Assembly (NCBI GenBank): GCA_030665885.1
Contig: DAOUYY010000003.1
Span: 1 to 36,729, forward strand
DNA from: Fidelibacterota bacterium
Lineage (GTDB): Bacteria > Fidelibacterota > UBA2242
Direction: 5' to 3'
Length of the DNA: 36,729 nt
The notes beneath the pieces were generated by a model. It saw only the letters and a list, made by a program, of their open reading frames with translations. It was not told the DNA's origin and made no database searches. Positions 28,807 through 36,729 of the stretch are shown piece by piece; the first letter of the stretch is position 1, and every line of letters begins with the position of its first letter. The translations under genes and the position numbers were made by a program.

Positions 28807-29037
28807 TTATTCCTTAACATGGGGTAATGGATCGTATCCACCGGGATTAAAAGGGTGGCACTTTAGAATTCTTTTTATTGATAAGTATACCGCTTGATAC
28901 AATCTATATTTTTTAAAAGCTTCAAGCGCATAGTTTGAACAGGTCGGATAGAACCTGCAAGATTTTGGGAGTAAGGGAGTTATTATTAATTGGTATGTTT
29001 TTATAATTGCGATAAAAATTTTGTTTAATATCTTCAT
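28807..29037 (-). CDS. yidD: Membrane protein insertion efficiency factor YidD
   Basis: The 76-residue protein has the family signatures CRFYPTCSNYALEAFKKY and ILKCHPFNPGGYDPLP, after an N-terminal amphipathic helix. YidD helps YidC-dependent membrane insertion. Its ATG overlaps the rnpA stop (ATGA), and yidC follows closely, the standard rpmH-rnpA-yidD-yidC order. Confidence 0.95.
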   Translation of the reverse strand: MKILNKIFIAIIKTYQLIITPLLPKSCRFYPTCSNYALEAFKKYRLYQAVYLSIKRILKCHPFNPGGYDPLPHVKE

Positions 29038-29417
29038 TTATTGTTACAGAAATTTTCTATTATGACAGCTTGCAATTCATGATAAGACAAATTTTTTGGA
29101 TTTGATTTGACCGTGAAAAGCACTGCCATGGGTTTAGAAAAAAACGGTTTGGTGGTGCGATATACTTCACGAATGATTCTCTTTATTCTATTTCTTTTAT
29201 AAGCCCCTTTAACATCTTTTTTTATCACAATTGACAATTCCCATTTGTCCTGAGGAAAAGCAGATATTAATATGGAATCGTATTTTACTGGTTTTATACG
29301 TGAAATAGCTAAAAAGTGTTTTTTCCAATCAACCAGCCTTTCACTCTTTCGAAGCTTAAGCTGAAAGCACTTTTCTTCCTTTTGCTCGTCTTCTGGCGAG
29401 TATCTTTCTGCCGCCAT
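29034..29417 (-). CDS. rnpA: Ribonuclease P protein component
   Basis: RnpA is the protein cofactor of the tRNA 5'-processing ribozyme. The RNR signature [16 protein letters not shown] and the leading part [18 protein letters not shown] are clear. The frame has no other usable start between the ATG at 29417 and the conserved region, so the first 20 codons lie inside rpmH in another frame: a 62-base overlap. This adds a charged N-terminal extension (PEDEQKEEK). The family resemblance is strong; only the exact start is inferred. Confidence 0.92.
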   Translation of the reverse strand: MAAERYSPEDEQKEEKCFQLKLRKSERLVDWKKHFLAISRIKPVKYDSILISAFPQDKWELSIVIKKDVKGAYKRNRIKRIIREVYRTTKPFFSKPMAVLFTVKSNPKNLSYHELQAVIIENFCNNK

Positions 29418-29490
29418 TTGTGCTCATTCTTTCTCTAAAACCGTGTTTGTTTTTCCTCTTTCTATTACTCGGCTGATATGTTCTTTTCAT
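29356..29490 (-). CDS. rpmH: 50S ribosomal protein L34
   Basis: A 44-codon gene encodes the basic protein starting [20 protein letters not shown], with the family-defining [19 protein letters not shown], and stops with TAA. GAGGT stands 6 bases before the ATG. It is the first gene of the leftward origin-proximal run. Its last third is shared with the start of rnpA in a different frame. Confidence 0.97.
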   Translation of the reverse strand: MKRTYQPSNRKRKNKHGFRERMSTNGGRKILARRRAKGRKVLSA

Positions 29491-29652
29491 TTAATACCTC
29501 AATGGTTTTTCAAATCCGCCTAATTTAAGTTTTTTTAATAAACTATCAATATGTTTATTACCGTTTATTGGGGCAAAGTTATTAATTTTTAAATCTTTTT
29601 CTTGACATTTTCTTTATACAGATTATTTTATAGTGTAGAGAAAGAGGGAGGG

Positions 29653-29661
29653 TGTTGATAA
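29653..29661. promoter_or_regulatory. DnaA-box-like nonamer in oriC
   Basis: TGTTGATAA (TTATCAACA on the other strand) is one base off the classic box. It is followed directly by GTGGTTAACA, a weaker second candidate. Confidence 0.45.
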
Positions 29662-29883
29662 GTGGTTAACAGTTAGGTCCAATGTGTATATTTTTGCTTG
29701 GCTTTTAACGACTTCTATAGCCCATCTATAAACGTTCTTTATATTAGAAGAATATTTTATTTTTCTAAACCATTGATTTTTCAAGTTTTTGCGAACTAGC
29801 GAGAGATGTGAGAGCGTTTTTTTCGTTTTAAAAATTTGCTCTTTCTGTTATTTTTTGTTTTTATTTTAAACGTTAAATAAGGT

Positions 29884-29892
29884 TGTTGATAA
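29884..29892. promoter_or_regulatory. DnaA-box-like nonamer at the dnaA start codon
   Basis: A second TGTTGATAA ends one base before the TTG start of dnaA, between AAGG and the start. Binding here could also limit dnaA translation or transcription. Confidence 0.45.
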
Positions 29893-29893
29893 C

Positions 29894-31303
29894 TTGGATA
29901 ATGAAGGCTCTTTAAATACTGTTCAAAATTTAGATTGTCAAGCTGTTTGGAACAATTGCCTTGATTATATAAGGCCAAAAGTTCCTACTCAAACATTTGA
30001 TACATGGTTTAGACCAATTAAAGCAATTTCGCTAACAGACGATGAGCTTTTTCTTCAGGTTCCAAACAAATTTTTCTATGATTGGATAGATAGCCATTAC
30101 AAAGTAATTCTACACAGAACTCTAAGAGAATTAACGGGAAGTGGCTTGTTAATAAAATATACCGTGCTTTTGGCAGAAGACGGCGAGGAGAACCGCAATT
30201 CGGTTATATCGTCTCTTAAAGAGCCCTCCTTTACTAATGAAGTTATTGTTAAGACCGGAATGCTTGAAAAGGGAACCAGGATTAATGAGGGCTATATTTT
30301 TGATAATTTTGTTGTAGGAAGTTGTAATCAGTTTGCAAAAGCCGCTGCCGTGGCAGTTGCAAACGCACCGGGGAAAACATCATTTAATCCACTGGTTATA
30401 TATGGTGGCACAGGGCTTGGGAAGACACATCTCTTACAAGCTATAGGAAATGAAGCGCTTTCTACGGGCAGAGCAAGGAAAGTTACATACGTATCCAGTG
30501 ATACTTTTACACTGGATTTTATCGCGGCAATTCAGAAGAACAAAACAACAGATTTTTCGCGATACTATAGAAGCTTTGACATGCTGCTCCTGGATGACAT
30601 TCAGTTTTTTCAAGGCAAGGAGCAAACACAGGAACAGTTCTTTCACATATTTAATGATCTTTATCAGCGCCACAGGCAAATTGTTCTAACTACAGACAGC
30701 CAGCCAATGGAATTGCGCGGTTTGCAGGAAAGGTTGCTTTCACGTTTTCAATCTGCGCTTACAGTGGATATTCAGCCACCTGATTTAGAAACAAGGATAG
30801 CAATTCTTCAGCAAAAGGCAATGAACGACGGACTGGATATTCCATACGAAATCATTGAGTATCTTGCCACTAATATTCGTTCGAATATAAGGGAATTAGA
30901 AGGGGCAATGATCCGACTTTTGGCTTATTCATCTCTATTGCAGGTTGACATTGATCTGGGCTTGGCACAAAAAGTACTTAGAGAATTTTTAGGTTCTGGA
31001 CATGCTTCTTTAATATCCATTGAAAGCATTCAAGGGGTGGTAAGTGGTTCTTATAAAGTAAATTTGGATCAAATGATCGGGAAGATCCGGACGAAAGAAG
31101 TTGCCGAAGCACGAATGGTGGCGATGTATCTCGCTAGAGAGTATACCAATTTATCATTAAAAACCATTGGTCTTTACTTTGGCGGACGTGATCATTCAAC
31201 AGTTGTACATGCCTGTAAATGGGTTGAGTCTAAAGTTGCAGAAGAGCCTCAGTTTTCACAGCGATTTTCCTTTATGAAGAATAAAATAGATTCTACTATA
31301 TAA
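29894..31303 (+). CDS. dnaA: Chromosomal replication initiator protein DnaA
   Basis: The 469-residue initiator shows domain I (about 14-80), a short linker, the AAA+ ATPase with Walker A GGTGLGKT (171-178) and Walker B MLLLDDIQF, and domain IV with the DnaA signature IGLYFGGRDHSTVVHACK. The start is a TTG 11 bases after AAGG; no ATG in this frame fits better. It is the first rightward gene from the presumed origin and is followed by lexA, not dnaN. Confidence 0.97.
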   Translation: MDNEGSLNTVQNLDCQAVWNNCLDYIRPKVPTQTFDTWFRPIKAISLTDDELFLQVPNKFFYDWIDSHYKVILHRTLRELTGSGLLIKYTVLLAEDGEENRNSVISSLKEPSFTNEVIVKTGMLEKGTRINEGYIFDNFVVGSCNQFAKAAAVAVANAPGKTSFNPLVIYGGTGLGKTHLLQAIGNEALSTGRARKVTYVSSDTFTLDFIAAIQKNKTTDFSRYYRSFDMLLLDDIQFFQGKEQTQEQFFHIFNDLYQRHRQIVLTTDSQPMELRGLQERLLSRFQSALTVDIQPPDLETRIAILQQKAMNDGLDIPYEIIEYLATNIRSNIRELEGAMIRLLAYSSLLQVDIDLGLAQKVLREFLGSGHASLISIESIQGVVSGSYKVNLDQMIGKIRTKEVAEARMVAMYLAREYTNLSLKTIGLYFGGRDHSTVVHACKWVESKVAEEPQFSQRFSFMKNKIDSTI

Positions 31304-31347
31304 TCATAAATTACAATGAAGTTTTCAGTCTGAATTTCTTTATTGTT

Positions 31348-31377
31348 TTTTGTTCGCCTTTTATTTATCTTTTGTTC
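31348..31377 (+). promoter_or_regulatory. Direct repeat TTTTGTTC upstream of lexA
   Basis: TTTTGTTC occurs at 31348-31355 and again at 31370-31377, 22 bp apart (two helical turns), just before a TATACT -10-like box at about 31387-31392. A TTTGTTC also precedes the ssb promoter. This could be part of an SOS operator, but it is no classical LexA box. Confidence 0.3.
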
Positions 31378-31407
31378 ATGTGTTGTATACTATAAAAGGA
31401 GGTGAGC

Positions 31408-32013
31408 ATGTATCTAACAAAAAGGCAGCGCGAAATTTTAGATTTTTTGAAAATTTACATCTCGAAACATGGCTATTCTCCAACATTTCAAGAAATAGCC
31501 AAACATTTCAATTTCAGCTCAAAGGGCACTGTTTATAAGCACCTGTTGAATCTCAAAGAAAAGGGTTTTATTACGAAAAGTTGGAACAAATCGAGATCAA
31601 TAGAGCTGACATCAGATATTGTTGAAATGGCAATAGTACAGTTACCATTGCTTGGCTATGTAAAAGCTGGTCAACCTATAGAAGCGATTACTGAATATAA
31701 CACTATTGCGGTTCCCTCTGATTTAGTTAGGAAAGGACGGCACTATGTTTTAATGGTTAAAGGTGATTCGATGATAGAGGAGCATATAAGAGATGGAGAT
31801 TTTGTTATTGTTAAAGAACAACAAGCTGCTGAAAATGGCGAGGTTGTTATTGCCTTAGTTGGGGGTACAGAGGTTACAATAAAGAAATTTTATAGAGAGA
31901 ATGGATCAGTTCGACTGCAGCCTGCTAATGCAGATCTTGAGCCCCTCATTTTGCCAGAAGAATCTGTTGCAATACAAGGCATTGTAGTTGGTATTTTGAG
32001 AAAATTCATTTAA
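31408..32013 (+). CDS. lexA: LexA repressor
   Basis: The 201-residue protein has a winged helix N-domain (LTKRQREILDFLKIY, YSPTFQEIAKHF, GTVYKHLLNLKEKGFI) and the S24 self-cleavage domain. The scissile bond is Ala87-Gly88 (LLGYVKAGQP), the nucleophile Ser121 (GDSM) and the general base Lys159 (VTIKKF). ATG 31408 is preferred to the GTG two codons upstream because AAAGGAGGTGA lies right before it. It represses DNA damage genes and probably itself. It follows dnaA by about 100 bases with its own presumptive promoter. Confidence 0.93.
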   Translation: MYLTKRQREILDFLKIYISKHGYSPTFQEIAKHFNFSSKGTVYKHLLNLKEKGFITKSWNKSRSIELTSDIVEMAIVQLPLLGYVKAGQPIEAITEYNTIAVPSDLVRKGRHYVLMVKGDSMIEEHIRDGDFVIVKEQQAAENGEVVIALVGGTEVTIKKFYRENGSVRLQPANADLEPLILPEESVAIQGIVVGILRKFI

Positions 32014-32296
32014 AATAAAAAATTTAATACATACCATAAGTAAGTATCTAACAATTATAGATTAGCTCATATATGCCTATTTTACTTATACAGGATTTTT
32101 TTTTGATGTTATAAAATATAAACAAAGATTCTGAATCTGATTTTTTTCGCAATGAAAGGAAATCGAAGATTTTCAATCACTTTCCAATTTTAACGACCCT
32201 TTAGATAGTAAGATAAGAAAGAATACTACTTAGAAGAAGAGTTGTTTTTTAATATAGAAAGTTATCGGGTTTTATGGTTTGTTCAAAAAACATATA
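32014..32296. other. AT-rich spacer after lexA
   Basis: Between lexA and the ssb promoter I see no gene, RNA or convincing terminator; it is AT-rich with T- and A-runs. Near its end a TTTGTTC (about 32278-32284) recalls the repeats upstream of lexA. Confidence 0.5.
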
Positions 32297-32325
32297 TTGA
32301 CAATTAGACATTCTTTTTGTATAAT
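32297..32325 (+). promoter_or_regulatory. Consensus sigma-70 promoter of ssb
   Basis: TTGACA (32297-32302), a 17-base spacer and TATAAT (32320-32325) match the housekeeping consensus perfectly. Transcription would begin near 32332, giving a leader of about 65 bases before ssb. Confidence 0.85.
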
Positions 32326-32398
32326 AATGGCAAAATACCGCAATTTCGTTAAAAGAGCGGTGGAGCGTTGTTTATCAATTTAAAAATGGAGGAGTTCT

Positions 32399-32818
32399 AT
32401 GCAGAGAGGAAGTGTTAACAAGGTTATTCTTGTAGGGCATTTGGGAAAGGACCCTGACGTACGTTATACACCAGGTGGTGATGCCGTTGCTGACGTGTCT
32501 GTAGCTACAAAGGAAGTTTACAAAAACAAAGAAGGGGAGCGTACTGAACGCACAGAGTGGCATAATCTTGTCTTATGGCGCGGTCAAGCTGAGTTTGCTA
32601 AGGAGTGGTTGAAAAAGGGACAACTTGTTTATGCTGAAGGACGGCTTCAAACCAGAAAATGGGAGGATAAGGAAGGTCAGAAAAGGTATAAAACAGAAAT
32701 ACAGGTTGATCAGATCACAGCACTGGGTAGTTTTATTGGCCGTTCTAAAAAAGATGAGGGTGTACCAGAGACTGAAAAGGAATCTGAAAAAGAAGTTGAC
32801 GAAGAGATCCCTTTTTGA
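32399..32818 (+). CDS. ssb: Single-stranded DNA-binding protein
   Basis: The 139-residue protein has an OB fold at about 4-110 (VNKVILVGHLGKDPDVRYTPGG, TEWHNLVLWRGQAEFAKEWLKKGQLVYAEGRLQTRKW) and the acidic tail ending DEEIPF, the tip that recruits repair and replication partners. GGAGGAG precedes the ATG. Single-gene unit with its own promoter and terminator. Confidence 0.97.
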   Translation: MQRGSVNKVILVGHLGKDPDVRYTPGGDAVADVSVATKEVYKNKEGERTERTEWHNLVLWRGQAEFAKEWLKKGQLVYAEGRLQTRKWEDKEGQKRYKTEIQVDQITALGSFIGRSKKDEGVPETEKESEKEVDEEIPF

Positions 32819-32830
32819 TGTAATTTCTAT

Positions 32831-32854
32831 GGGGCGATTTTAATCGCCCCTTTT
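32831..32854 (+). terminator. Rho-independent terminator of ssb
   Basis: GGGGCGATT and AATCGCCCC form a perfect 9 bp stem with a TT gap, followed by TTTT, 13 bases after the ssb stop. Confidence 0.92.
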
Positions 32855-33013
32855 AATATCGGACCATAGTCATATAATCTGTGTAGATTTTTAGGGATTA
32901 TTTTCTAAACCCTAAAATTTGCAGTGTGGACTAACACTCCATAAAAGATAAACTTGTATATTTGATTAACGTTATTGCTTTTATTGGGATACGGACATTA
33001 AAGATTTTTATTT

Positions 33014-34669
33014 TTAGTAGGTAAAGGAGCTTTTCCCGATGAATTCTCGAAGTATTGAAGTAGGAGAAATCTCGTGGTCATCAATGGGAAGAGAGTATGA
33101 TAGAAAATCCAACATCCTTTTAGACTCGGGATAACTGCTGTCATCTTCTGGGACTTTATTAAGTGCTTCTTCAGCATATTTCTTCAAAACCCCGAATTCA
33201 TAAGCGAGAGAAGAATTAAACATTATATCAGATTCTTCCTGAAAGGGAAAGATATATTTCTTTTCTCCTAAAACAACATTTTGCCACATTTTTATTGTTT
33301 CAGAGGCAGAATAGCCACGATATTTGTAGTCGCGGACAATTCTGCGTATTAACCTTGCATCATGAGTTGATATTCTATTTGAATTGTCAAAATTAAGGTG
33401 AGTTAGTGCGCTTATGTATATTTTGTATTTATATGAATCGTCAATATTGTTGGTTAGTCCCGGATTTAGCCCGTGTATTCCCTCTATAATAAAGAGGGTC
33501 TTTTTGTTTGCAATTATTTCGTTATTTCCCCAGTTCTTTTTACCGAGTTTGAAATCGTATTTTGGTAGAGATACTGGCTTTCCGCTTAAAAGTTGGGAGA
33601 GGTGGGAATTCAACAAATCAAGATCAATAGCCTCTAAAACTTCGTAGTTTATATTTTTTCTTTGCTTATTGATTTCGTCTCTGTTTAAAAAGTAGTTATC
33701 CAGAGATAATGTAACTACTTTATACCCCAGGACCCGCAGTTGTATATATAGTCTCATCATAAAGGTTGTTTTTCCCGAAGAAGAAGGGCCGGCAATAAAA
33801 ATGAGTCTGCGGTCATTGTTCTGTTCAGCAATGGAGTCAGCAATTATTGCTATTTTTTTCTCATGTAATGCTTCCGATATTTTTATCATATCCGATATTT
33901 TTTTATTTACAACAAGTCTGTTTACATCACTGATATCCGTTATCTCTAGTATTTCTCCCCATCTTTCAGCCTCATTGAATATTTGACATAGCATGTTCTG
34001 CTTTGTAAAAACAGGTAGCCTGTCTAGCTTGGGCTCAATTGGATACCGTAGGACGAAGCCATTAGAGTAAGGTTGTAAAGAGAATATTTTTATGAGGCCA
34101 GTGTTCGGTGCAGGTTGTCCGGGAAGCCAATATTTTTTTTCTTCAATAGAGTAAAGCAAAACGTTTTTTTTATTGGAATATTTGAGAAGCTCTGCAGTGT
34201 CGTTTCTTCCAATTTGTTTGAAGTATTCTATTGCTTTTAATCGAGATGTAATAAAGGGCTTTATTTCAAGATTTTTTTTAATAATGTCATTGAAAGCGTT
34301 AATTAGCTTTTGAACAGTTTCGTCGTCTATGGATTTTTTCTTGTAAAACTCACAAAATAGACCTTCACAAATACTATGTGATATAAGTAGTTTTTCTTCA
34401 GGAAATATTTGTTGAGCAGCGTGTGTGAGAATTAATGCTGCAGTATTTTCATATGCCCTTTTTAATGGCTCGTCATAATCTCTAATGGTCACAATTTTTA
34501 TGTCTTCTTCAATTTTAGTGTTAAGAGAAGCCATTTGCCCATTTAAAATTACCAAGTATTGTGAATATGTGTTTGGAGGAACGTGCTCTTTTAGAATTTC
34601 TTTAGCGCTTTTTCCTTTCCGCGCCTTCAGTTTTACGGTGTCGTTGATTGTGATATTAACAGTTTCCAT
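33014..34669 (-). CDS. TGS-domain nucleoside (uridine) kinase fusion
   Basis: This 551-residue protein joins a TGS-like domain (about 1-62), a region like the second additional domain of threonyl-tRNA synthetase (about 70-240) and a C-terminal P-loop kinase of the uridine kinase/phosphoribulokinase family. Walker A is GPSSSGKTT (294-302), followed by VVTLSLDNYF and the LFIIEGIHGL segment. Proteins of this build, usually annotated as nucleoside kinase, occur in Thermotoga, Firmicutes and others. It is the only clear gene right of the origin read against the replication direction. No Shine-Dalgarno sequence precedes the ATG. The substrate is not certain. Confidence 0.85.
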   Translation of the reverse strand: METVNITINDTVKLKARKGKSAKEILKEHVPPNTYSQYLVILNGQMASLNTKIEEDIKIVTIRDYDEPLKRAYENTAALILTHAAQQIFPEEKLLISHSICEGLFCEFYKKKSIDDETVQKLINAFNDIIKKNLEIKPFITSRLKAIEYFKQIGRNDTAELLKYSNKKNVLLYSIEEKKYWLPGQPAPNTGLIKIFSLQPYSNGFVLRYPIEPKLDRLPVFTKQNMLCQIFNEAERWGEILEITDISDVNRLVVNKKISDMIKISEALHEKKIAIIADSIAEQNNDRRLIFIAGPSSSGKTTFMMRLYIQLRVLGYKVVTLSLDNYFLNRDEINKQRKNINYEVLEAIDLDLLNSHLSQLLSGKPVSLPKYDFKLGKKNWGNNEIIANKKTLFIIEGIHGLNPGLTNNIDDSYKYKIYISALTHLNFDNSNRISTHDARLIRRIVRDYKYRGYSASETIKMWQNVVLGEKKYIFPFQEESDIMFNSSLAYEFGVLKKYAEEALNKVPEDDSSYPESKRMLDFLSYSLPIDDHEISPTSILREFIGKSSFTY

Positions 34670-35417
34670 TGGCAGGGAAGTTATATAAATATTTGTAAAG
34701 AGTAAAGGATTGTGTTTTCACCCAAATTCCGATATTACAGTTGAAGATAACCTCGTATCAAAGAGATCCCAGGGATAAATAATTAAGTTACAAGAAAATA
34801 AAGAGTATAAACGAAATTACATACAAGATGAAAAAAACGACTGATAGAATTTCAGCCTTTTTAGTTACTAAATCAAAAGAAAAATCAACTGATTATGGCT
34901 AATGCAATCTATTTTACTTTTGATATGTTAACTTAAAATTTCGTCAAATTGATGCAAATGTTAATATTACCCAAACATTGGTCAAAGCGAATTATTGCTT
35001 TAAACGATGAAAAAAAATCAACAAATACCAATGATATGGATCTTTTGTTTCAATGTCGGAATTTGGGCTAAGTATGAGGAATCGATCCGAAAAATTTCTC
35101 ATGGCATGTTTATAAATTATCTAAGTCCATTTCCGTTTAGAGCCCCATTTATTCTCCAAAGCAGTTCTTAGGAACATTACTTCATCATGGCCGGATTTAT
35201 TTCTACCCGTAACTAATAAATTACTGTTTCTAACTTTCTCTTGGAATTGCTCCTCTTATTTATTATTATTCACCTGCTTGGGTTAATTAACATAACAAAC
35301 TTATTTGAAATCAGAATGTAAAAAGATCGAATATTCTATTTTTTACTTCACTTTAATTTAAAACCATTTTTCTTTTAAGACTTAAATAGGTGAATAACAT
35401 AAAATATATGATAGATA
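34670..35417. other. Long gap without recognised genes
   Basis: This 748 bp stretch has no RNA gene, repeat or terminator that I can recognise. The longest ATG frame I noticed (35007-35171, 54 codons, rightward) has a hydrophobic start but no ribosome binding site or known motif. Decayed coding sequence is possible. Confidence 0.5.
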
Positions 35418-36482
35418 ATGGGTATAATATTGAATAAATCATTTGTAAAAATATTATCAGAAAACAGTATCTGGCTATTTGCGTTCGGATATTTCGCCTG
35501 TTATGTACCCTATAGTTTTATGACAAAAGTTTTGAGTAAAGGTTTAATTCCCAGTCTCAGCGGTCAAAGGCTAGCTGGTTTTTCAATTCTTCCTGTATCG
35601 GGAATTGCTACCTTATTAACAATGTTGATTTTCATTACCTTGATGGGTTGGTGGAAATATGCTTCACATACAAAGATCATGGGTTTGAATATTCCTCACC
35701 CGACACGATGGACTTTCCTATCAGGGCTATGTACTTCGCTTATTATCGGAACTACTACTCTTGCCTATACTTTTGAAAGTGTAAGCATTGTCTTTGCTAT
35801 GTTGCTGATGCGTGGTGGTATTCTTATAATCGCGCCTATCATTGATGCTATATCAAAACGACACGTGCGATGGTTCGCCTGGGCGGGACTGGTTGGAGCT
35901 ATGTGTGCCTTACTTATCAGTTTACTCGATACTGATGGTTATAATATTCCATTTCTTTGTGCAATTGTCATTTCAATTTATATTGCGAGCTATTTTATAA
36001 GGTTTCAATTCATGAGCAAACTAGCTAAAACTGAAAAGAAAGATACGAACATGCGTTACTTCGTCGAAGAACAGATGGTATCTACACCAACCCTGGTTAT
36101 TATACTTGTACTCACAGCTATTTTGGGAAGAGGAGAAATTTCTGATGCAGTCCGATGCGGTTTCTCAGCACATTGGGGTATGCCTTACCTATGGGCAATC
36201 ATAATTGTTGGTGTTTTTTCACAAGGCACCGGAATATTTGGCACACTAGTATTTCTTGATAAAAGTGAAAACACCTACTGCATTCCCATTAACCGTGCTT
36301 CGAGCATATTAGCCGGTGTCATCGCAACGTATCTTCTAACAATGTACCCAAATCAACATGCACCACATACAAGTCAGCTCATTGGTGCCAGTTTCATTGT
36401 TATTTCCATACTTTTTATGAGCATACCTCCAATGCTGGCTAATCGAGAAACCTGCCTACAACACACAGAACAAAGTAAATGA
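35418..36482 (+). CDS. Multi-spanning membrane protein, possibly DMT/EamA-like transporter
   Basis: The 354-residue protein is strongly hydrophobic with about ten likely membrane segments, for example at 14-35, 55-78, 97-117, 121-140, 150-170, 175-195 and four after residue 220. Two halves joined by a charged loop (LAKTEKKDTNMRYFVEEQM, about 200-218) suggest an internal duplication, as in drug/metabolite (EamA) transporters; this is a weak resemblance and no family motif is clear. The ATG start lacks a good ribosome binding site. It sits alone downstream of a long gap, so context gives no substrate clue. Confidence 0.6.
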   Translation: MGIILNKSFVKILSENSIWLFAFGYFACYVPYSFMTKVLSKGLIPSLSGQRLAGFSILPVSGIATLLTMLIFITLMGWWKYASHTKIMGLNIPHPTRWTFLSGLCTSLIIGTTTLAYTFESVSIVFAMLLMRGGILIIAPIIDAISKRHVRWFAWAGLVGAMCALLISLLDTDGYNIPFLCAIVISIYIASYFIRFQFMSKLAKTEKKDTNMRYFVEEQMVSTPTLVIILVLTAILGRGEISDAVRCGFSAHWGMPYLWAIIIVGVFSQGTGIFGTLVFLDKSENTYCIPINRASSILAGVIATYLLTMYPNQHAPHTSQLIGASFIVISILFMSIPPMLANRETCLQHTEQSK

Positions 36483-36669
36483 AGATTTATATTCTACTGA
36501 TAAGGAATGTTTGGGCAGAGTGGTATGAGTGCCCCAGAGTCCTGCTACAATTTATTCCTTTTCATCAACACGTTCATAGAAAGCAGATAATATACTCTTA
36601 GAAAAGAGATAAGAGGGAATTCATACTGATAATAGTATAAAATGAATTATCAATTTAAGAGAGGTATTT

Positions 36670-36729
36670 GTGAGCAAAAATATTTTTGACATAATTATTT
36701 TAAATGGCAGACCGGCATCAGGAAAATCA
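36670..36729 (+). CDS. P-loop NTPase, N-terminal fragment (runs off the window)
   Basis: Twenty codons from a GTG preceded by AGAGGT encode MSKNIFDIIILNGRPASGKS. A strand followed by the Walker A motif GRPASGKS at the very N-terminus fits a small nucleoside/nucleotide-kinase-like or other P-loop ATPase. A TATAAA about 25 bases upstream of the start could be its -10 box. The rest is beyond the window. Confidence 0.6.
   Translation, partial: MSKNIFDIIILNGRPASGKS

Larger units (their letters stand above)
29491..29893. other. oriC: Candidate chromosomal origin (oriC) between rpmH and dnaA
   Basis: This 403 bp gap separates divergently read rpmH and dnaA, the usual origin site, and all genes to its left are read away from it. 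It is very AT-rich (for example 29821-29880) and contains two copies of the DnaA-box-like TGTTGATAA (29653-29661 and 29884-29892). A possible dnaA promoter is TTGACA (29602-29607) with TATTTT 16 bases later. No coding frame is recognised. Confidence 0.65.

Noticed and set aside
35007-35171. 54-codon rightward ORF in the long gap after the nucleoside kinase
   Set aside because: It has no ribosome binding site and no recognisable motif, and its composition looks no different from surrounding non-coding sequence. Could be a gene remnant, but there is nothing to support it.

Overview
The window is a chromosomal replication-origin neighbourhood from an AT-rich, Gram-negative-type bacterium, probably a poorly cultivated lineage. 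Evidence for an outer membrane is a YidC with a large periplasmic domain, three SurA/PpiC-type periplasmic parvulins (two with lipoprotein-like leaders), and a secreted subtilase ending in a FlgD/Por-secretion-like C-terminal domain. That C-terminal domain and the long GroES-like protein resemble proteins of the Bacteroidetes/FCB group and related candidate phyla (WOR-3 or Cloacimonetes type). The placement is inference; no rRNA is present to settle it.

Layout. Every gene from about 29.5 kb back to 1.2 kb is read leftwards, while dnaA, lexA and ssb are read rightwards. The strand switch lies in the rpmH-dnaA gap (29491-29893), which I take as the oriC candidate. Leftwards from it come rpmH-rnpA-yidD-yidC-mnmE-mnmG-mfd and three parvulin-family genes, a 0.5 kb gap, then dnaN-recF-dciA-gyrB-gyrA, then yggT-divIVA and a degenerate purine nucleoside phosphorylase-like gene. 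Two parS-like sites lie on the starts of mnmG and mfd, so chromosome segregation signals are written into coding sequence. Rightwards come dnaA, lexA, ssb (consensus promoter and clear terminator), then an oppositely oriented TGS/uridine-kinase fusion, a 0.75 kb stretch with no recognisable gene, a multi-spanning membrane protein, and the first 20 codons of a P-loop protein.

The accessory left end holds the most individual locus: a tight leftward cluster (7088 to 1241) of secreted subtilase, a 60-residue ORF, an ECF sigma factor, a zinc-finger anti-sigma factor fused to HEAT-like repeats, an exported 18-residue-repeat beta-helix protein (DUF4097-like) and a second exported glycine-patterned beta protein. 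It looks like an envelope-stress or surface-remodelling regulon written as one operon. At the far left, a DUF134-type DNA-binding protein has two near-identical 16 bp palindromes laid over its promoter, a textbook layout for autoregulation, and a divergent GroES-like gene faces away from it.

Other points of interest are a partial out-of-frame rpmH/rnpA overlap, a gyrB reading frame that must start at a non-AUG codon, a GyrA quinolone-site variant, a run of five hairpins at 7410-7586, and a palindromic REP-like element upstream of dnaN.
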